A stretch of 64,000 bases of DNA from Pseudomonas sp. FP1742. Lineage in GTDB: Bacteria > Pseudomonadota > Gammaproteobacteria > Pseudomonadales > Pseudomonadaceae. The stretch is from the NCBI RefSeq assembly GCF_030687145.1, contig NZ_CP117460.1, positions 5,766,001 to 5,830,000 on the forward strand, given 5' to 3'. Below are positions 16,902-25,911 of the stretch, in pieces; within the stretch, counting starts at the first letter, position 1, and each line of letters starts with the position of its first letter. The notes below the pieces were generated by a model. The model was not told the DNA's origin. It made no database searches and saw only the letters and a list, made by a program, of their open reading frames with translations. A program made the position numbers and the translations under genes.

Positions 16902-18239
16902 ATGTTTCCTTCTCAAAGCTCTCGCGTGGCTTCGGCCCAAAGCGTCGCCACTGGCGGTATCGGCGACAAAATCCGCGGCGCCATGGCCGTCGGCAAAACC
17001 CGTTGGGGAATGCTGGCGCTGGTGTTTTTCGCCACCACCCTGAACTACATCGACCGCGCCGCCCTGGGCGTCATGCAGCCGATCCTGGCAAAAGAACTGA
17101 GCTGGACGGCGATGGACTACGCCAACATCAACTTCTGGTTCCAGGTCGGCTACGCCGTCGGTTTCGTGCTGCAAGGCCGGTTGATCGACCGGGTCGGCGT
17201 GAAGCGCGTGTTCTTCTTCGCGGTACTGCTCTGGAGCCTGGCCACCGGCGCTCATGGCCTGGCCACTTCGGCGGCGGGCTTCATGGTCTGCCGGTTCATT
17301 CTCGGCCTGACCGAAGCCGCCAACTACCCGGCCTGCGTGAAAACCACGCGGTTGTGGTTCCCTGCTGGCGAGCGCGCCGTGGCCACCGGTATCTTCAACG
17401 CCGGGACCAACGTCGGTGCGATGTTCACCCCGATGCTGCTGCCACTGATCCTTCACGCCTGGGGCTGGCAGGCTGCGTTCCTGTGCATGGCGGCGCTGGG
17501 CGGCATCTGGTTGCTGTTCTGGGGTCTGAAGTACTTCAACCCGGAAGATCACCCGAGCGTCAAACAATCGGAACTGGACTACATCCAGAAGGAAGTCGAA
17601 CCGGAACAGTCCCGCGTACCGTTCTCGCGAATCCTGCGCATGCGTGGCACCTGGGCTTTCGCCCTCGCCTACTCGATCACCGCCCCGGTGTTCTGGTTCT
17701 ACCTGTACTGGCTGCCGCCGTTCCTCAATCAGCAATACAACCTGGGGATCAACGTGACCCAGATGGGCATCCCGCTGATCATCATCTACCTCACGGCTGA
17801 CTTCGGCAGCGTCGGCGGCGGGATCCTGTCTTCGTTCCTGATCGGTCGCGGGATCAACCCGATCAAGGCGCGACTGATGTCCATGTTCCTGTTCGCCTGC
17901 TGCATCATCGGCGTGGTCATGGCCGCTGGTTCGAGCAGCCTGTGGCTCGCGGTGTTCGCCATCTCCCTGGCCATCGGTGCGCACCAGGCCTGGACCGCGA
18001 ACATCTGGAGCCTGGTGATGGACTACACGCCTAAACACATGATGAGTACGGTGTTCGGCTTCGGCGGCATGTGCGCGGCGATCGGCGGGATGTTCATGAC
18101 CCAGTTGGTCGGCCACATCCTGACGGTCACCAACAACAACTACACCGTGCTGTTCACCATGATTCCGGCGATGTACTTCATCGCGCTGACCTGGCTGTAC
18201 TTCATGGCACCGCGCAAGATTCCGACCGTAAAAGATTGA
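16902..18239 (+). CDS. MFS transporter of the ACS family, probable quinate/shikimate importer
   Basis: The 445-residue protein has twelve predicted helices and the anion:cation symporter signatures TLNYIDRAALGVMQP near residue 50 and GLTEAANYPACVKTTRLWFP near residue 140. ACS members import organic anions such as hexuronates, galactonate and phthalate by proton symport. Its placement divergent from quiC and near aroQ-aroE suggests quinate, shikimate or dehydroshikimate as substrate; that is an inference. The first 30 residues are polar and cytoplasmic. A terminator follows. Confidence 0.88.
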   Translation: MFPSQSSRVASAQSVATGGIGDKIRGAMAVGKTRWGMLALVFFATTLNYIDRAALGVMQPILAKELSWTAMDYANINFWFQVGYAVGFVLQGRLIDRVGVKRVFFFAVLLWSLATGAHGLATSAAGFMVCRFILGLTEAANYPACVKTTRLWFPAGERAVATGIFNAGTNVGAMFTPMLLPLILHAWGWQAAFLCMAALGGIWLLFWGLKYFNPEDHPSVKQSELDYIQKEVEPEQSRVPFSRILRMRGTWAFALAYSITAPVFWFYLYWLPPFLNQQYNLGINVTQMGIPLIIIYLTADFGSVGGGILSSFLIGRGINPIKARLMSMFLFACCIIGVVMAAGSSSLWLAVFAISLAIGAHQAWTANIWSLVMDYTPKHMMSTVFGFGGMCAAIGGMFMTQLVGHILTVTNNNYTVLFTMIPAMYFIALTWLYFMAPRKIPTVKD

Positions 18240-18250
18240 TACACCTCCAA

Positions 18251-18281
18251 CGCAGGCCTGACCCCGGGCCTGCGTTTTTTT
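18251..18281 (+). terminator. Rho-independent terminator after the MFS gene
   Basis: CGCAGGCC and GGCCTGCG make an 8-bp stem with an 8-nt loop, followed by seven T. It separates the transporter from the chemoreceptor gene, which must have its own promoter or rely on readthrough. Confidence 0.9.
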
Positions 18282-18335
18282 ATGTGTGCGATTTATCCAT
18301 TTAGCCCTTTTTTCTCAAAGCCACAGAGGCACACC

Positions 18336-19958
18336 ATGTCGCCAGGTAACTTGAGTATCGCCAAGCGTGCCGTGATCAGCTTCGGCGTCATCGCCTTGCT
18401 GGTCCTGTTGCAGGGACTGTTCGCCCTTAAACAGGTCGCGCAGGTTCGCGCCACCGGCCAGCACACTGAAAACGTCTCCCTGCCCAGCATTCGCCACTTG
18501 GGTGAAATCCGCGACTACATCCTGAGTATTCGCGTGCTCAGCCTGCGCATGGCGCTCAACCGCGATCCAAAGGTGCTCGATGCCACCGTCACACGCCTGC
18601 ACCAAGTGCAGGGTTGGCTTGCAGAGACGCTGGAAAAATTCACTCCGCTGGTCGGTGATTACAACCGGGGGCCGTACGAAAAATTCGTCGCCACCGTAAC
18701 CAGCTACCGCCAGGCGCTGGCGCAATACGAAGCGCTGTCGCGGGAAAACCGCAGTGAAGAAATGACCGCGTTGCTCAATGGCAAAATCCAGGACTACTCG
18801 ACCCAGACCGGTGACCAGTTCGCCGAATTGATGGCGCTTTCCGCCAACGAAGTCAGCCTCTCGGCCAACCAGGCCGACGCGCTCTACAACCAGGTAAAAA
18901 TCACCGTGATCGGTGCGCTGATCGCGGTCGCGCTCCTGACCCTGTGCCTGGCCTGGCTGTTGATTCGCAGCATCGTTGTGCCGATCCGTCAGGCGGTCGA
19001 CGTGGCCGAACAAGTGGCCGCCGGTGACCTGAGTCAACCGATCCGCAGCCACGGCGCCGATGAAACCGCACGCTTGCTCAAGGCCCTGTCGGCCATGCAG
19101 ACCAGCCTGCGGGAAACCCTGCAGTTGATCAGCGGTACGTCGACTCAACTGGCGGCCGCCGCCCTGCAGATGAATCAGAGCACTCAGCAGGATTCCAGCC
19201 GACTGCAACAGCAACACAATGAAATCGAACAGGCCGCCACGGCCGTCAACGAAATGACCGTCGCGGTAGAGGAAGTGGCGCGCAACGCGGTGTCGACTTC
19301 CGACAGCACTCGCCAATCAACGCAGCAAGCCAGCCAGGGTCAGACGCGGGTGATTGAAACCCTGGATTCGATTCAGGCGATGAGCAGCAATGCGGGCATC
19401 GCGCTGCAACAGGTTCAGACCCTGGCCGAGCAGTCCCGGGAAATCGGCAAGGTGCTGGATGTGATCCGCGCCATCGCCGAACAGACCAACCTGCTCGCGC
19501 TCAACGCCGCCATCGAGGCCGCGCGGGCCGGAGAAGCCGGGCGTGGTTTTGCGGTGGTGGCCGATGAAGTTCGGGCGCTGGCGCATCGCACTCAGCAATC
19601 CACCCGGGAGATCGAACAGATCATTGGCCGGGTTCAGGGCGATACCAACGGTGTGGTGATGTCGATGCACGACAACAGTCAGCGTGTTGCTGAAACCTTG
19701 TCGATTGCTGAACAGGCCGGGCTGGCGCTGGCAGAAATCACCCGGGCGATGGAGCAGATCCATGAACGTAACCTGGTGATCGCCAGTGCCTCGGAAGAAC
19801 AGGCGCAGGTGGCCCGTGAGGTGGATCGTAATCTGCTGAACATCCGCGACCTGTCGCTGGAAAGCGCCGACGCCGCGACCCGGACCAGCGCCACCAGCCA
19901 GGAGTTGTCGCGACTGGCGGCCGGCCTGCAAAACCTGGTGGTGCGCTTCAGATTTTGA
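18336..19958 (+). CDS. methyl-accepting chemotaxis protein, PcaY-like
   Basis: The 540-residue protein has a first transmembrane helix (residues about 15-32), a periplasmic four-helix-bundle ligand domain (about 35-190), a second helix (about 190-212), a HAMP domain (about 213-265) and a signalling domain whose hairpin tip is [19 protein letters not shown]. No CheR-binding pentapeptide is visible at the C-terminus. In P. putida the four-helix-bundle receptor PcaY senses quinate, shikimate and protocatechuate; the position beside the quinate genes suggests the same here. The start was set at the ATG at 18336 because the signal-anchor begins there. Confidence 0.9.
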   Translation: MSPGNLSIAKRAVISFGVIALLVLLQGLFALKQVAQVRATGQHTENVSLPSIRHLGEIRDYILSIRVLSLRMALNRDPKVLDATVTRLHQVQGWLAETLEKFTPLVGDYNRGPYEKFVATVTSYRQALAQYEALSRENRSEEMTALLNGKIQDYSTQTGDQFAELMALSANEVSLSANQADALYNQVKITVIGALIAVALLTLCLAWLLIRSIVVPIRQAVDVAEQVAAGDLSQPIRSHGADETARLLKALSAMQTSLRETLQLISGTSTQLAAAALQMNQSTQQDSSRLQQQHNEIEQAATAVNEMTVAVEEVARNAVSTSDSTRQSTQQASQGQTRVIETLDSIQAMSSNAGIALQQVQTLAEQSREIGKVLDVIRAIAEQTNLLALNAAIEAARAGEAGRGFAVVADEVRALAHRTQQSTREIEQIIGRVQGDTNGVVMSMHDNSQRVAETLSIAEQAGLALAEITRAMEQIHERNLVIASASEEQAQVAREVDRNLLNIRDLSLESADAATRTSATSQELSRLAAGLQNLVVRFRF

Positions 19959-19964
19959 CCGGCC

Positions 19965-20843
19965 TCAGCGGCGGCTTTGTTGCCATGCCGCCGCCAACCC
20001 GCTGCAGCAAATCACCGCGATCCCGACCACTGTGGTCAGGGTCGGCGTGTGAGAAAACAGCAACCAGCCCAGCAATCCGGCAAAGACAATCTGGCAATAG
20101 CCGAACGGCGCCAGCAGCGCGGGGGCGGCGTGGCGGAACGCCTGGGTCAGAAACAGGTGTGCCGTCATCCCGCAGGCGCCCAGTGCAATCATCATCAATC
20201 CATGCACAAGGCTTGGCACCTGCCAGAAGAATGGCACCAGTGCGCTCATCACCAAGGTGTTGCACAGGCCGGCGAAGAAGTTACTGGTGGTCGGGCTGTC
20301 GACTTCACTGAGCTTGCGGGTGAGCAATTGATAGAAGCAGAAAAACAACGCCGAACAGAGCGGCAGCAAGACTGCTGGCGTGAACAGATCACCGCCGGGG
20401 TGGACGATGATCAACACGCCGACAAATCCGCAAATCACCGCGATCCATTGGCCACGGGTGACCCGCTCACGCAGCAGTGGCACCGACAACGCGGTGACCA
20501 GAACCGGAGCGAGAAAGTTGACCGCCGTGGCTTCGGCCAGCGGGATGTACTGCAAACCGGTGGTGAAAAACAAACTGGTGCCCAACAGGCACAACGCCCT
20601 GAGCAACTGCAACGACGGCCGTTTGGTGCGCAGGACGCGCAACCCCGATTGCGGCAGAAAAATCCCGGCCATCAGCAAGGTGTGAACCACATAGCGCGCC
20701 CAGACCACCATGACGATCGGATAGAACCCCGATAGATATTTCGACAAGGCGTCGTGACTGGAAAACAGGAAGGTCGCGACGACAATCAGCAGAATCCCTT
20801 TGAAGGGTTGGTTTACACCGGAGAGCGGGGTGCTGATGGTCAT
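19965..20843 (-). CDS. EamA/DMT-family transporter
   Basis: The 292-residue protein has ten predicted helices as two EamA repeats (residues about 15-145 and 155-285). It lies on the same strand downstream of the isomerase and Gfo/Idh genes, 92 bp after the former, and may be the transporter of that set, though a degenerate REP lies in the gap. The start at 20843 is preceded by AGGAT nine bases upstream. The MCP gene ends 6 nt from its stop on the other strand. Direction of transport and substrate are unknown. Confidence 0.85.
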   Translation of the reverse strand: MTISTPLSGVNQPFKGILLIVVATFLFSSHDALSKYLSGFYPIVMVVWARYVVHTLLMAGIFLPQSGLRVLRTKRPSLQLLRALCLLGTSLFFTTGLQYIPLAEATAVNFLAPVLVTALSVPLLRERVTRGQWIAVICGFVGVLIIVHPGGDLFTPAVLLPLCSALFFCFYQLLTRKLSEVDSPTTSNFFAGLCNTLVMSALVPFFWQVPSLVHGLMMIALGACGMTAHLFLTQAFRHAAPALLAPFGYCQIVFAGLLGWLLFSHTPTLTTVVGIAVICCSGLAAAWQQSRR

Positions 20844-20879
20844 TGGCAATCCTTTTTTTACATCTGAGTTCAAAAGCAT

Positions 20880-20931
20880 CGCGGGCAAGCCACGCTCCCA
20901 CAAGAACACTGGATAATCTGTGGGAGCAGCA
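20880..20931. repeat. degenerate REPIN between isomerase and DMT genes
   Basis: GCGGGCAAGC-CACGCTCCCACA on the left faces CTGTGGGAGC on the right; it is a shortened copy of the REP pair seen elsewhere, with a truncated right arm. Confidence 0.55.
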
Positions 20932-20935
20932 CCGC

Positions 20936-21751
20936 TTACCGCCGCGCCAACAATTCCCGGGTCTTATCCAGCGCCATCTGCGCCCGCTGCAACCCGCTCA
21001 CGCCCTGCTCCAGCAACTTCACGGCGGGAATCTCCAGGCTTAACGGAATATCGGCCGGCAAGCACTGCAACAACCCCGCCAGATCACAATCGCCATCGCC
21101 CGGAAAACGTCGCTCGTTACGCGCCTGGCGCAAAATCTCCGCCATGTCCGTTGGCCGTGGCCCCGCGACATCGCATAACTGTGTGTACCGTAACCGTGAC
21201 GGGGCAACTTTGGCCAGATCTTCCAGCCGTGAACCCGATCGGTCGAAATGAAACGCGTCCACCAACACCCCGCCGTTTTCACGGTCAGCGCTTTCGACGA
21301 TACGCACCGCTTGTTCAAGATCACGGGCATCGGTCCACGGCATGAACTCCAGATGCGGGTGCAGCCCATAAGATGCCGCCAGATCACACAACCGGGCGAA
21401 GTTCTCGGTGAGTCGTTGTTCGTCGGAATCGTTACCGGCCACCAGCAATTCGCTGGCACCCAATTGCGCTCCGACCGCCAGAATCTTCTCGAAGTCGGCG
21501 ACGACGGTTTGCGGTTTAAGACGCAGGATTTCAACATCCAGCACACGAATACCGGTATCGCGCAGCCGCGCCAGCGTCTCACGCCGTAAACCGACATCGG
21601 CTACCAGCGCAAAGTGATGTTCTTCGGGTGTTGCAGGTTCAAGGCGTAGTCCGACATGGCTGTATCCGGCCCGTGCTGCGACCTCGACCATCTCTGGTGG
21701 TGACAACTCCAGCACCGTCAGGCTGGCCAGGGAAAAGATCCGCTCACTCAT
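20936..21751 (-). CDS. sugar phosphate isomerase/epimerase-like TIM-barrel protein
   Basis: The 271-residue protein is an AP-endonuclease-2-type TIM barrel: GYSHVGLRLEPAT near residue 30, LHPHLEFMPWT near 145 with the metal-ligand glutamate, GVLVDAFHFDRSG near 175, and RFPGDGDCDLAGLL near 230. The last stretch parallels the corresponding part of QuiC (PGQGEFDLPGFL), so an isomerase, epimerase or dehydratase acting on a cyclic or sugar-like acid is plausible. The start at 21751 is chosen because GAGGA lies six bases before it; a second ATG at 21757 overlaps the previous stop but sits too close to that site. Confidence 0.85.
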   Translation of the reverse strand: MSERIFSLASLTVLELSPPEMVEVAARAGYSHVGLRLEPATPEEHHFALVADVGLRRETLARLRDTGIRVLDVEILRLKPQTVVADFEKILAVGAQLGASELLVAGNDSDEQRLTENFARLCDLAASYGLHPHLEFMPWTDARDLEQAVRIVESADRENGGVLVDAFHFDRSGSRLEDLAKVAPSRLRYTQLCDVAGPRPTDMAEILRQARNERRFPGDGDCDLAGLLQCLPADIPLSLEIPAVKLLEQGVSGLQRAQMALDKTRELLARR

Positions 21752-21753
21752 GT

Positions 21754-22809
21754 TCATTCCTCGATCAACATCGGGGTGCAAGCGCGACCGGTTTGCGCGG
21801 CCTCGCGAATCGCTTCAACCAGCGCCAGGGTGCGCGCAGCATCGGCAGCACTCACCAACGGCTCGACTTCCCGGCGCGCCACACGCACGAAATGCTGCAA
21901 CTGCAAACACAACGCTTCATCGGCGCTGAAACTTTCCTGCTCTGCCAGCAACGGTTGATGCCATCCGCCATCGACGTCGGTGTAGTGCCAGCGCTTGAGT
22001 TGCGGAATGCTCAATGCACCGCCCGTCCCGGCCAGCAAGTAACAGGGCTGATCGGCCTGGCGCGGATAGACCGGGTTCTCCCCGGAATCCAGCTCCCAAC
22101 TCCACGGCGCCGCCACCGCGTCGGAACCGGTCAGGCTGCCCAGTGCGCCGTTGTCGAATTGCAGCAGCACCGCCGCGCAATCTTCGTTGGCAAAACCGCG
22201 CACCGCATTGCTGGTGATCGCCTGCACCTGCCGCACTTCGCCGCACAGATGCCGCAGCAGGTCGAGGTCGTGAATCAGGTTGGTCAACAACATCCCCGCA
22301 CCGGGCTCGCGGCGCCACGGCGTCTCGAAATAGCTATCGGGTTTGCGCAGCTGCCAGAGCGCCGCCACCGTCGTCAGCTGGCCCAAAGCACCGCCCTGCA
22401 CCAGTGCATGGGCGCGGACGATCAGCGGATTGTGCCGGCGATGATGGCCGACCAGCACCGGGACGCCGGTGGTTTTCGATGCAACCACCAGCTCACGCGC
22501 TTCATCCAGGTGCACGCCCACCGGTTTTTCCAGCAAGACCGGCACGCCGACCGCAAGGCAATCGAGCGCAGTACTGACGTGAAGCGTGTTCGGGTTGGCG
22601 ACGATGACCGCGTCCGGCTTCACCTGCTCCAGCATCTGACGGTGATCCGCGAAATACCCCACGCCCCAATCCGCCGCGAGACTTGCCGCTTGTGGGCCAG
22701 GATCGGCCACCGCGCACAAGCTCGCTTCCGTCAGTGTTTTCAAATGCTGGTAATGCTGCTGGCCCATGTTGCCGGCACCGATCAGGGCGATGCGCAGGGG
22801 CGAAGTCAT
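21754..22809 (-). CDS. Gfo/Idh/MocA-family oxidoreductase
   Basis: The 351-residue protein has an N-terminal Rossmann fold with IGAGNMGQQHYQHL (residues 9-22), the EKPVGVHLDEA motif near residue 95 (catalytic lysine), and a C-terminal alpha/beta domain with GMLLTNLIHDLDLLRHL near 175 carrying the usual histidine. Relatives use NAD(P) to oxidise hydroxyls of inositols, sugars and related polyols. It is the first gene of the unit and is followed directly by the isomerase. An IclR-type palindrome lies 48 bp upstream of the start. Confidence 0.9.
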   Translation of the reverse strand: MTSPLRIALIGAGNMGQQHYQHLKTLTEASLCAVADPGPQAASLAADWGVGYFADHRQMLEQVKPDAVIVANPNTLHVSTALDCLAVGVPVLLEKPVGVHLDEARELVVASKTTGVPVLVGHHRRHNPLIVRAHALVQGGALGQLTTVAALWQLRKPDSYFETPWRREPGAGMLLTNLIHDLDLLRHLCGEVRQVQAITSNAVRGFANEDCAAVLLQFDNGALGSLTGSDAVAAPWSWELDSGENPVYPRQADQPCYLLAGTGGALSIPQLKRWHYTDVDGGWHQPLLAEQESFSADEALCLQLQHFVRVARREVEPLVSAADAARTLALVEAIREAAQTGRACTPMLIEE

Positions 22810-22857
22810 GGTGCGGTCCTCTTATGATTATTGTCGGAAGGGCGACCTCCAATAATT

Positions 22858-22872
22858 TAGAACCAGATTCCA
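22858..22872. promoter_or_regulatory. IclR-type operator before the Gfo/Idh gene
   Basis: TAGAACCAGATTCCA is the reverse complement of TGGAATCTGGTTCTA and matches the site before the flavoprotein gene (TGGAATCAAATTCTA) at 12 of 15 positions, differing only in the centre. The pattern TRGAAY-N3-RTTCYA is palindromic, as expected for a dimeric IclR protein. It lies 48 bp before the gene start. Confidence 0.6.
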
Positions 22873-22944
22873 TATTCTCACATAGGCAAACCGCATAAGC
22901 GTGCGAACAGCGCACAACTTTGCAGGAACGAAACAAGATCAAAA

Positions 22945-23034
22945 TGTGGGAGCGGGCTTGCTCGCGAAAGCGGCGTGTCAGTCGACATCAATGCTGCATG
23001 ACGCACCGCTTTCGCGAGCAAGCCCGCTCCCACA
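22945..23034. repeat. REPIN, outward-TGTGGG class
   Basis: Two REP palindromes face each other: TGTGGGAGCGGGCTTGC at left and its inverse ending in CCCGCTCCCACA at right, separated by a spacer containing GTCAGTCGACATCAATG. This class has the TGTGGG ends outside. It lies between the Gfo/Idh promoter and the IclR gene. Confidence 0.9.
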
Positions 23035-23054
23035 ATGACTGGACACAGATCGGC

Positions 23055-23831
23055 TTAGTTGAACAACTCCGACGCCAGACTTGCCGTCGACAGCTCTTCA
23101 GTAAACTTCAATAACAACGGCGCCAACTCATGCAGCCGCGCCCCCGGCATCCGCGCGCTTGGCCCGGCGATGCTCAGCACACCGATCACGCGACCGTCGC
23201 CGGGGTGACGCACCACCGCCGCAATTGCCGAGGTGCCCACGGCCGAACTCTCTTCGACCCAGGCGTAACCCTGCTCGCGCGCCAGGCGCAGGCGTTCCAG
23301 TAATTCAATGTTGGAGCGTGGTGCGTTCGGCCCCAGGTCTTTCGGTCGCTCGCTACCCTGGCGTTCCACCAGCGACAACGCTTCGGCATCGCTCATGCAC
23401 GCCAGCCATGCATGGCCCGAGGCGGTGTAGAACAATGGCGCATCACGGCCCATGTCGGGGTCGTAGCGCAGCCCCGAGCGGGCGCCTTGAGACTTGGCGA
23501 TCCAGACCTGACGCTCGCCCTCAATAACGCCAAGGCGCACCAGCTCACCGGTTTCCTCGGCCAGGCGGTCCAGCACCGGTTGCACAATATCCGCGCCACT
23601 GCTCGCCAGGTAACGAAAACCCATCGCCACCAGTTTGGTCGACAGGTGATAGCGCAGGTTCTCCGGATTCTGTCGCACGTAACCCAACCGGATCAGCTCG
23701 GCGAGCAGGCGATGAGTCGCGCTTTTAGGGATGTCCAGTTGCTCCGCCAGCGTCTGCATCGGCAGGCCGCGAGGGTCACTGGTGAGGCTTTCCAGCACGC
23801 TGAATACCCGTTCGATCTGACTGCCGGCCAT
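23055..23831 (-). CDS. IclR-family transcriptional regulator
   Basis: The 258-residue protein has the IclR winged helix at residues about 5-65 (ERVFSVLESL, LDIPKSATHRLLAELIRLGYV) and an effector domain from about residue 80 to 250 (ARSGLRYDPDMGRD, GHAWLACMSD). The ATG at 23831 is preceded by GGTGGAG. It lies between the flavoprotein gene, which is divergent, and the Gfo/Idh unit. A matching palindrome stands before each of these, so it probably controls both, and a half-site (ATTCTA, 23858-23863) lies before its own start. Confidence 0.93.
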   Translation of the reverse strand: MAGSQIERVFSVLESLTSDPRGLPMQTLAEQLDIPKSATHRLLAELIRLGYVRQNPENLRYHLSTKLVAMGFRYLASSGADIVQPVLDRLAEETGELVRLGVIEGERQVWIAKSQGARSGLRYDPDMGRDAPLFYTASGHAWLACMSDAEALSLVERQGSERPKDLGPNAPRSNIELLERLRLAREQGYAWVEESSAVGTSAIAAVVRHPGDGRVIGVLSIAGPSARMPGARLHELAPLLLKFTEELSTASLASELFN

Positions 23832-23964
23832 GGAAGGCTCCACCTGAAATTTGGCCGATTCTAGAAGACAAACCGCGTAATGCGAAATCTGGAACCCGCT
23901 GTCCGATAACCGCCCTCTTTACGCCTTGGGTGGTTGCCGAGGTTAATCAAGCCCCTATATTTTC

Positions 23965-23979
23965 TGGAATCAAATTCTA
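23965..23979. promoter_or_regulatory. IclR-type operator before the flavoprotein gene
   Basis: TGGAATCAAATTCTA is palindromic around its 3-base centre and shares both half-sites with the site at 22858-22872. It ends 24 bp before the flavoprotein ATG, close to where transcription would start, which suits repression. Confidence 0.6.
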
Positions 23980-24003
23980 AAAATAATCCGGAGCTTTTAA
24001 ACG

Positions 24004-25722
24004 ATGCCAGCCGATTCTCACTCCCATACGGACATCGAATGCGATGTGCTGATCGTCGGCTCCGGCGCGGCCGGCTTGTCCGCAGCCGTTACCGCGGCCT
24101 GGCATGGCTTGAAAGTGATCGTGGTCGAGAAAGACCCGGTATTCGGCGGCGCCACGGCGTGGTCCGGCGGATGGGCCTGGGTGCCGTGCAATCCCCTGGC
24201 CCGTCGTGCCGGCATCGTCGAAGACGTCGAGCAACCGCGCACCTACCTGAAACACGAATTGGGTGAGCGTTACGATCCGGCGATGATCGACGCATTCCTC
24301 GAGGCTGGCCCGCGAATGGTCGCATTCTTCGAGCAGCATACGTCCCTGCAATTCGCCGACGGCAACGCCATCGCCGACATCCATGGCGACACGCCGGGCG
24401 CCGGCACCGGCGGACGGTCGGTGATCGCTGCGCCTTACGACGGGCGAAAAGTCGGCAAGCTGCTCAAGCGTCTTCGCAAAACCATGCGGGAAACTTCGTT
24501 CATGGGCATGCCGATCATGGCGGGTGCGGACCTCTCGGCGTTTCTCAACCTGACCCGCTCGCTGGCGGCGGCCTGGCACGTCACCCGGCGCTTCACCCGC
24601 CATCTGTTCGACCTCGCCGTTCATGGGCGGGCGATGCAATTGGTCAACGGTGTAGCGCTGGTGGCGCGGCTGGCAAAGTCTGCCGATGACCTGGGCGTCT
24701 TGCTCTGGGAGTCGGCACCGGTGACCGAGTTGCTTTGCGAAGACAATCAGGTGCGAGGCGCGGTAGTCAGCACCGCCAAAGGCAACATCCGCATCCATGC
24801 GCGCAAGGCCGTGGTGCTCGCGGCCGGCGGTTTCGCCAATGACATCGAACGGCGCAAAGCGCTGTTCCCTCGCACACCGACCGGTCATGAGCACCTGGCC
24901 CTGCCGCCCCTCGGCGTGACCGGCGATGGCCTGCGACTGGGTGAAAGTGTCGGCGCTCGAGTCAACGCCGACATGGCGTCACCGGTGGCCTGGGCGCCGG
25001 TCTCGCAAGTGCCGTACAAGGATGGCCACGTCGGTCACTTCCCGCACATCATCGAGCGCGGCAAGCCCGGGATCATCGGCGTACTGAGCAACGGCCGCCG
25101 CTTTGTCAACGAAGCCAACGGTTACTACGACTACGTGACCGCCATGGTCGCCGCCGCACCACAGGGTGAAGAAGTCGCCTCCTGGCTGATCTGCAACCAC
25201 GGTTTTCAGCGACGTTATGGCCTGGGCATCTCTCGGCCGTTTCCGGTGCCGCTGTCATCCTTCATCCGCAGCGGCTATTTGAAGGTCGGCGACACTGTCG
25301 AGGAATTGGCCAAGGCCTGTGGCATCGACCCAAACGGATTGCGCAGCACGCTGGAGGAGTACAACCGGCATGCGCGCAACGGTGAAGATCCGTTATTCGG
25401 GCGTGGCTCGACGCCCTACAACCGCAAACAGGGCGATGCGCTGCAGCAACCCAACCCGTGCGTCGCGCCGATTGAACAAGGCCCGTTCTACGCTGTGAAG
25501 ATTCAGCCTGGCTGCTTCGGCACCTTCACCGGGCTCAAGGTCAACAGGCACGCGCAAGTCCTCGACGCATCCGGCCAGGCCATTGCCGGGCTGTACGCGG
25601 CGGGCGGCGACATGGCCAGCATCATGGGCGGGCATTATCCCGCCGGCGGTATCAATCTCGGCCCGGCGCTGACCTTCGGCTACATCGCAGCACGGCATAT
25701 CGCCGGAATCGAGTGCGTTTGA
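24004..25722 (+). CDS. FAD-dependent 3-ketosteroid dehydrogenase-like oxidoreductase
   Basis: The 572-residue flavoprotein has an N-terminal FAD site (VGSGAAGLSAAVTAAWHG, then VVEKD), the FGGATAWSGGWAWVP segment, and the C-terminal FAD-closing block GGHYPAGGINLGPALTFGY, which is closer to 3-ketosteroid delta1-dehydrogenases than to fumarate reductases. Homologues desaturate six-membered ring ketones, including 4-oxocyclohexanecarboxylate desaturases. No signal peptide is seen, so it is cytoplasmic. The IclR-type site upstream links it to the Gfo/Idh unit. The substrate is unknown; an alicyclic ketone arising from a quinate-like compound is one hypothesis. Confidence 0.82.
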   Translation: MPADSHSHTDIECDVLIVGSGAAGLSAAVTAAWHGLKVIVVEKDPVFGGATAWSGGWAWVPCNPLARRAGIVEDVEQPRTYLKHELGERYDPAMIDAFLEAGPRMVAFFEQHTSLQFADGNAIADIHGDTPGAGTGGRSVIAAPYDGRKVGKLLKRLRKTMRETSFMGMPIMAGADLSAFLNLTRSLAAAWHVTRRFTRHLFDLAVHGRAMQLVNGVALVARLAKSADDLGVLLWESAPVTELLCEDNQVRGAVVSTAKGNIRIHARKAVVLAAGGFANDIERRKALFPRTPTGHEHLALPPLGVTGDGLRLGESVGARVNADMASPVAWAPVSQVPYKDGHVGHFPHIIERGKPGIIGVLSNGRRFVNEANGYYDYVTAMVAAAPQGEEVASWLICNHGFQRRYGLGISRPFPVPLSSFIRSGYLKVGDTVEELAKACGIDPNGLRSTLEEYNRHARNGEDPLFGRGSTPYNRKQGDALQQPNPCVAPIEQGPFYAVKIQPGCFGTFTGLKVNRHAQVLDASGQAIAGLYAAGGDMASIMGGHYPAGGINLGPALTFGYIAARHIAGIECV

Positions 25723-25911
25723 TCGACGATTCCCGAGACAAACATTCGCCCACTCGGTAAAAACCTGTCGCCCTGAAGGAATTCGCCGGGCTATCCGTGT
25801 TCAATACAAGTCTGAATTATTCCCTGCGCAGTAAAAGACAGACGACCGGACTGGCGCCGCTCTCACTGACCAGCAACACTCATCACCATATTCAAACGAG
25901 GATTTCCCCCC

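Noticed and set aside
16869..18116. 415-codon minus-strand frame opposite the MFS gene
   Set aside because: Antisense of a clear twelve-helix transporter; lacks hydrophobic segments and any motif.
18240..18335. Cotranscription of the MFS gene and the chemoreceptor gene
   Set aside because: A strong terminator with seven T lies between them, so an independent promoter is more likely, though readthrough cannot be excluded.
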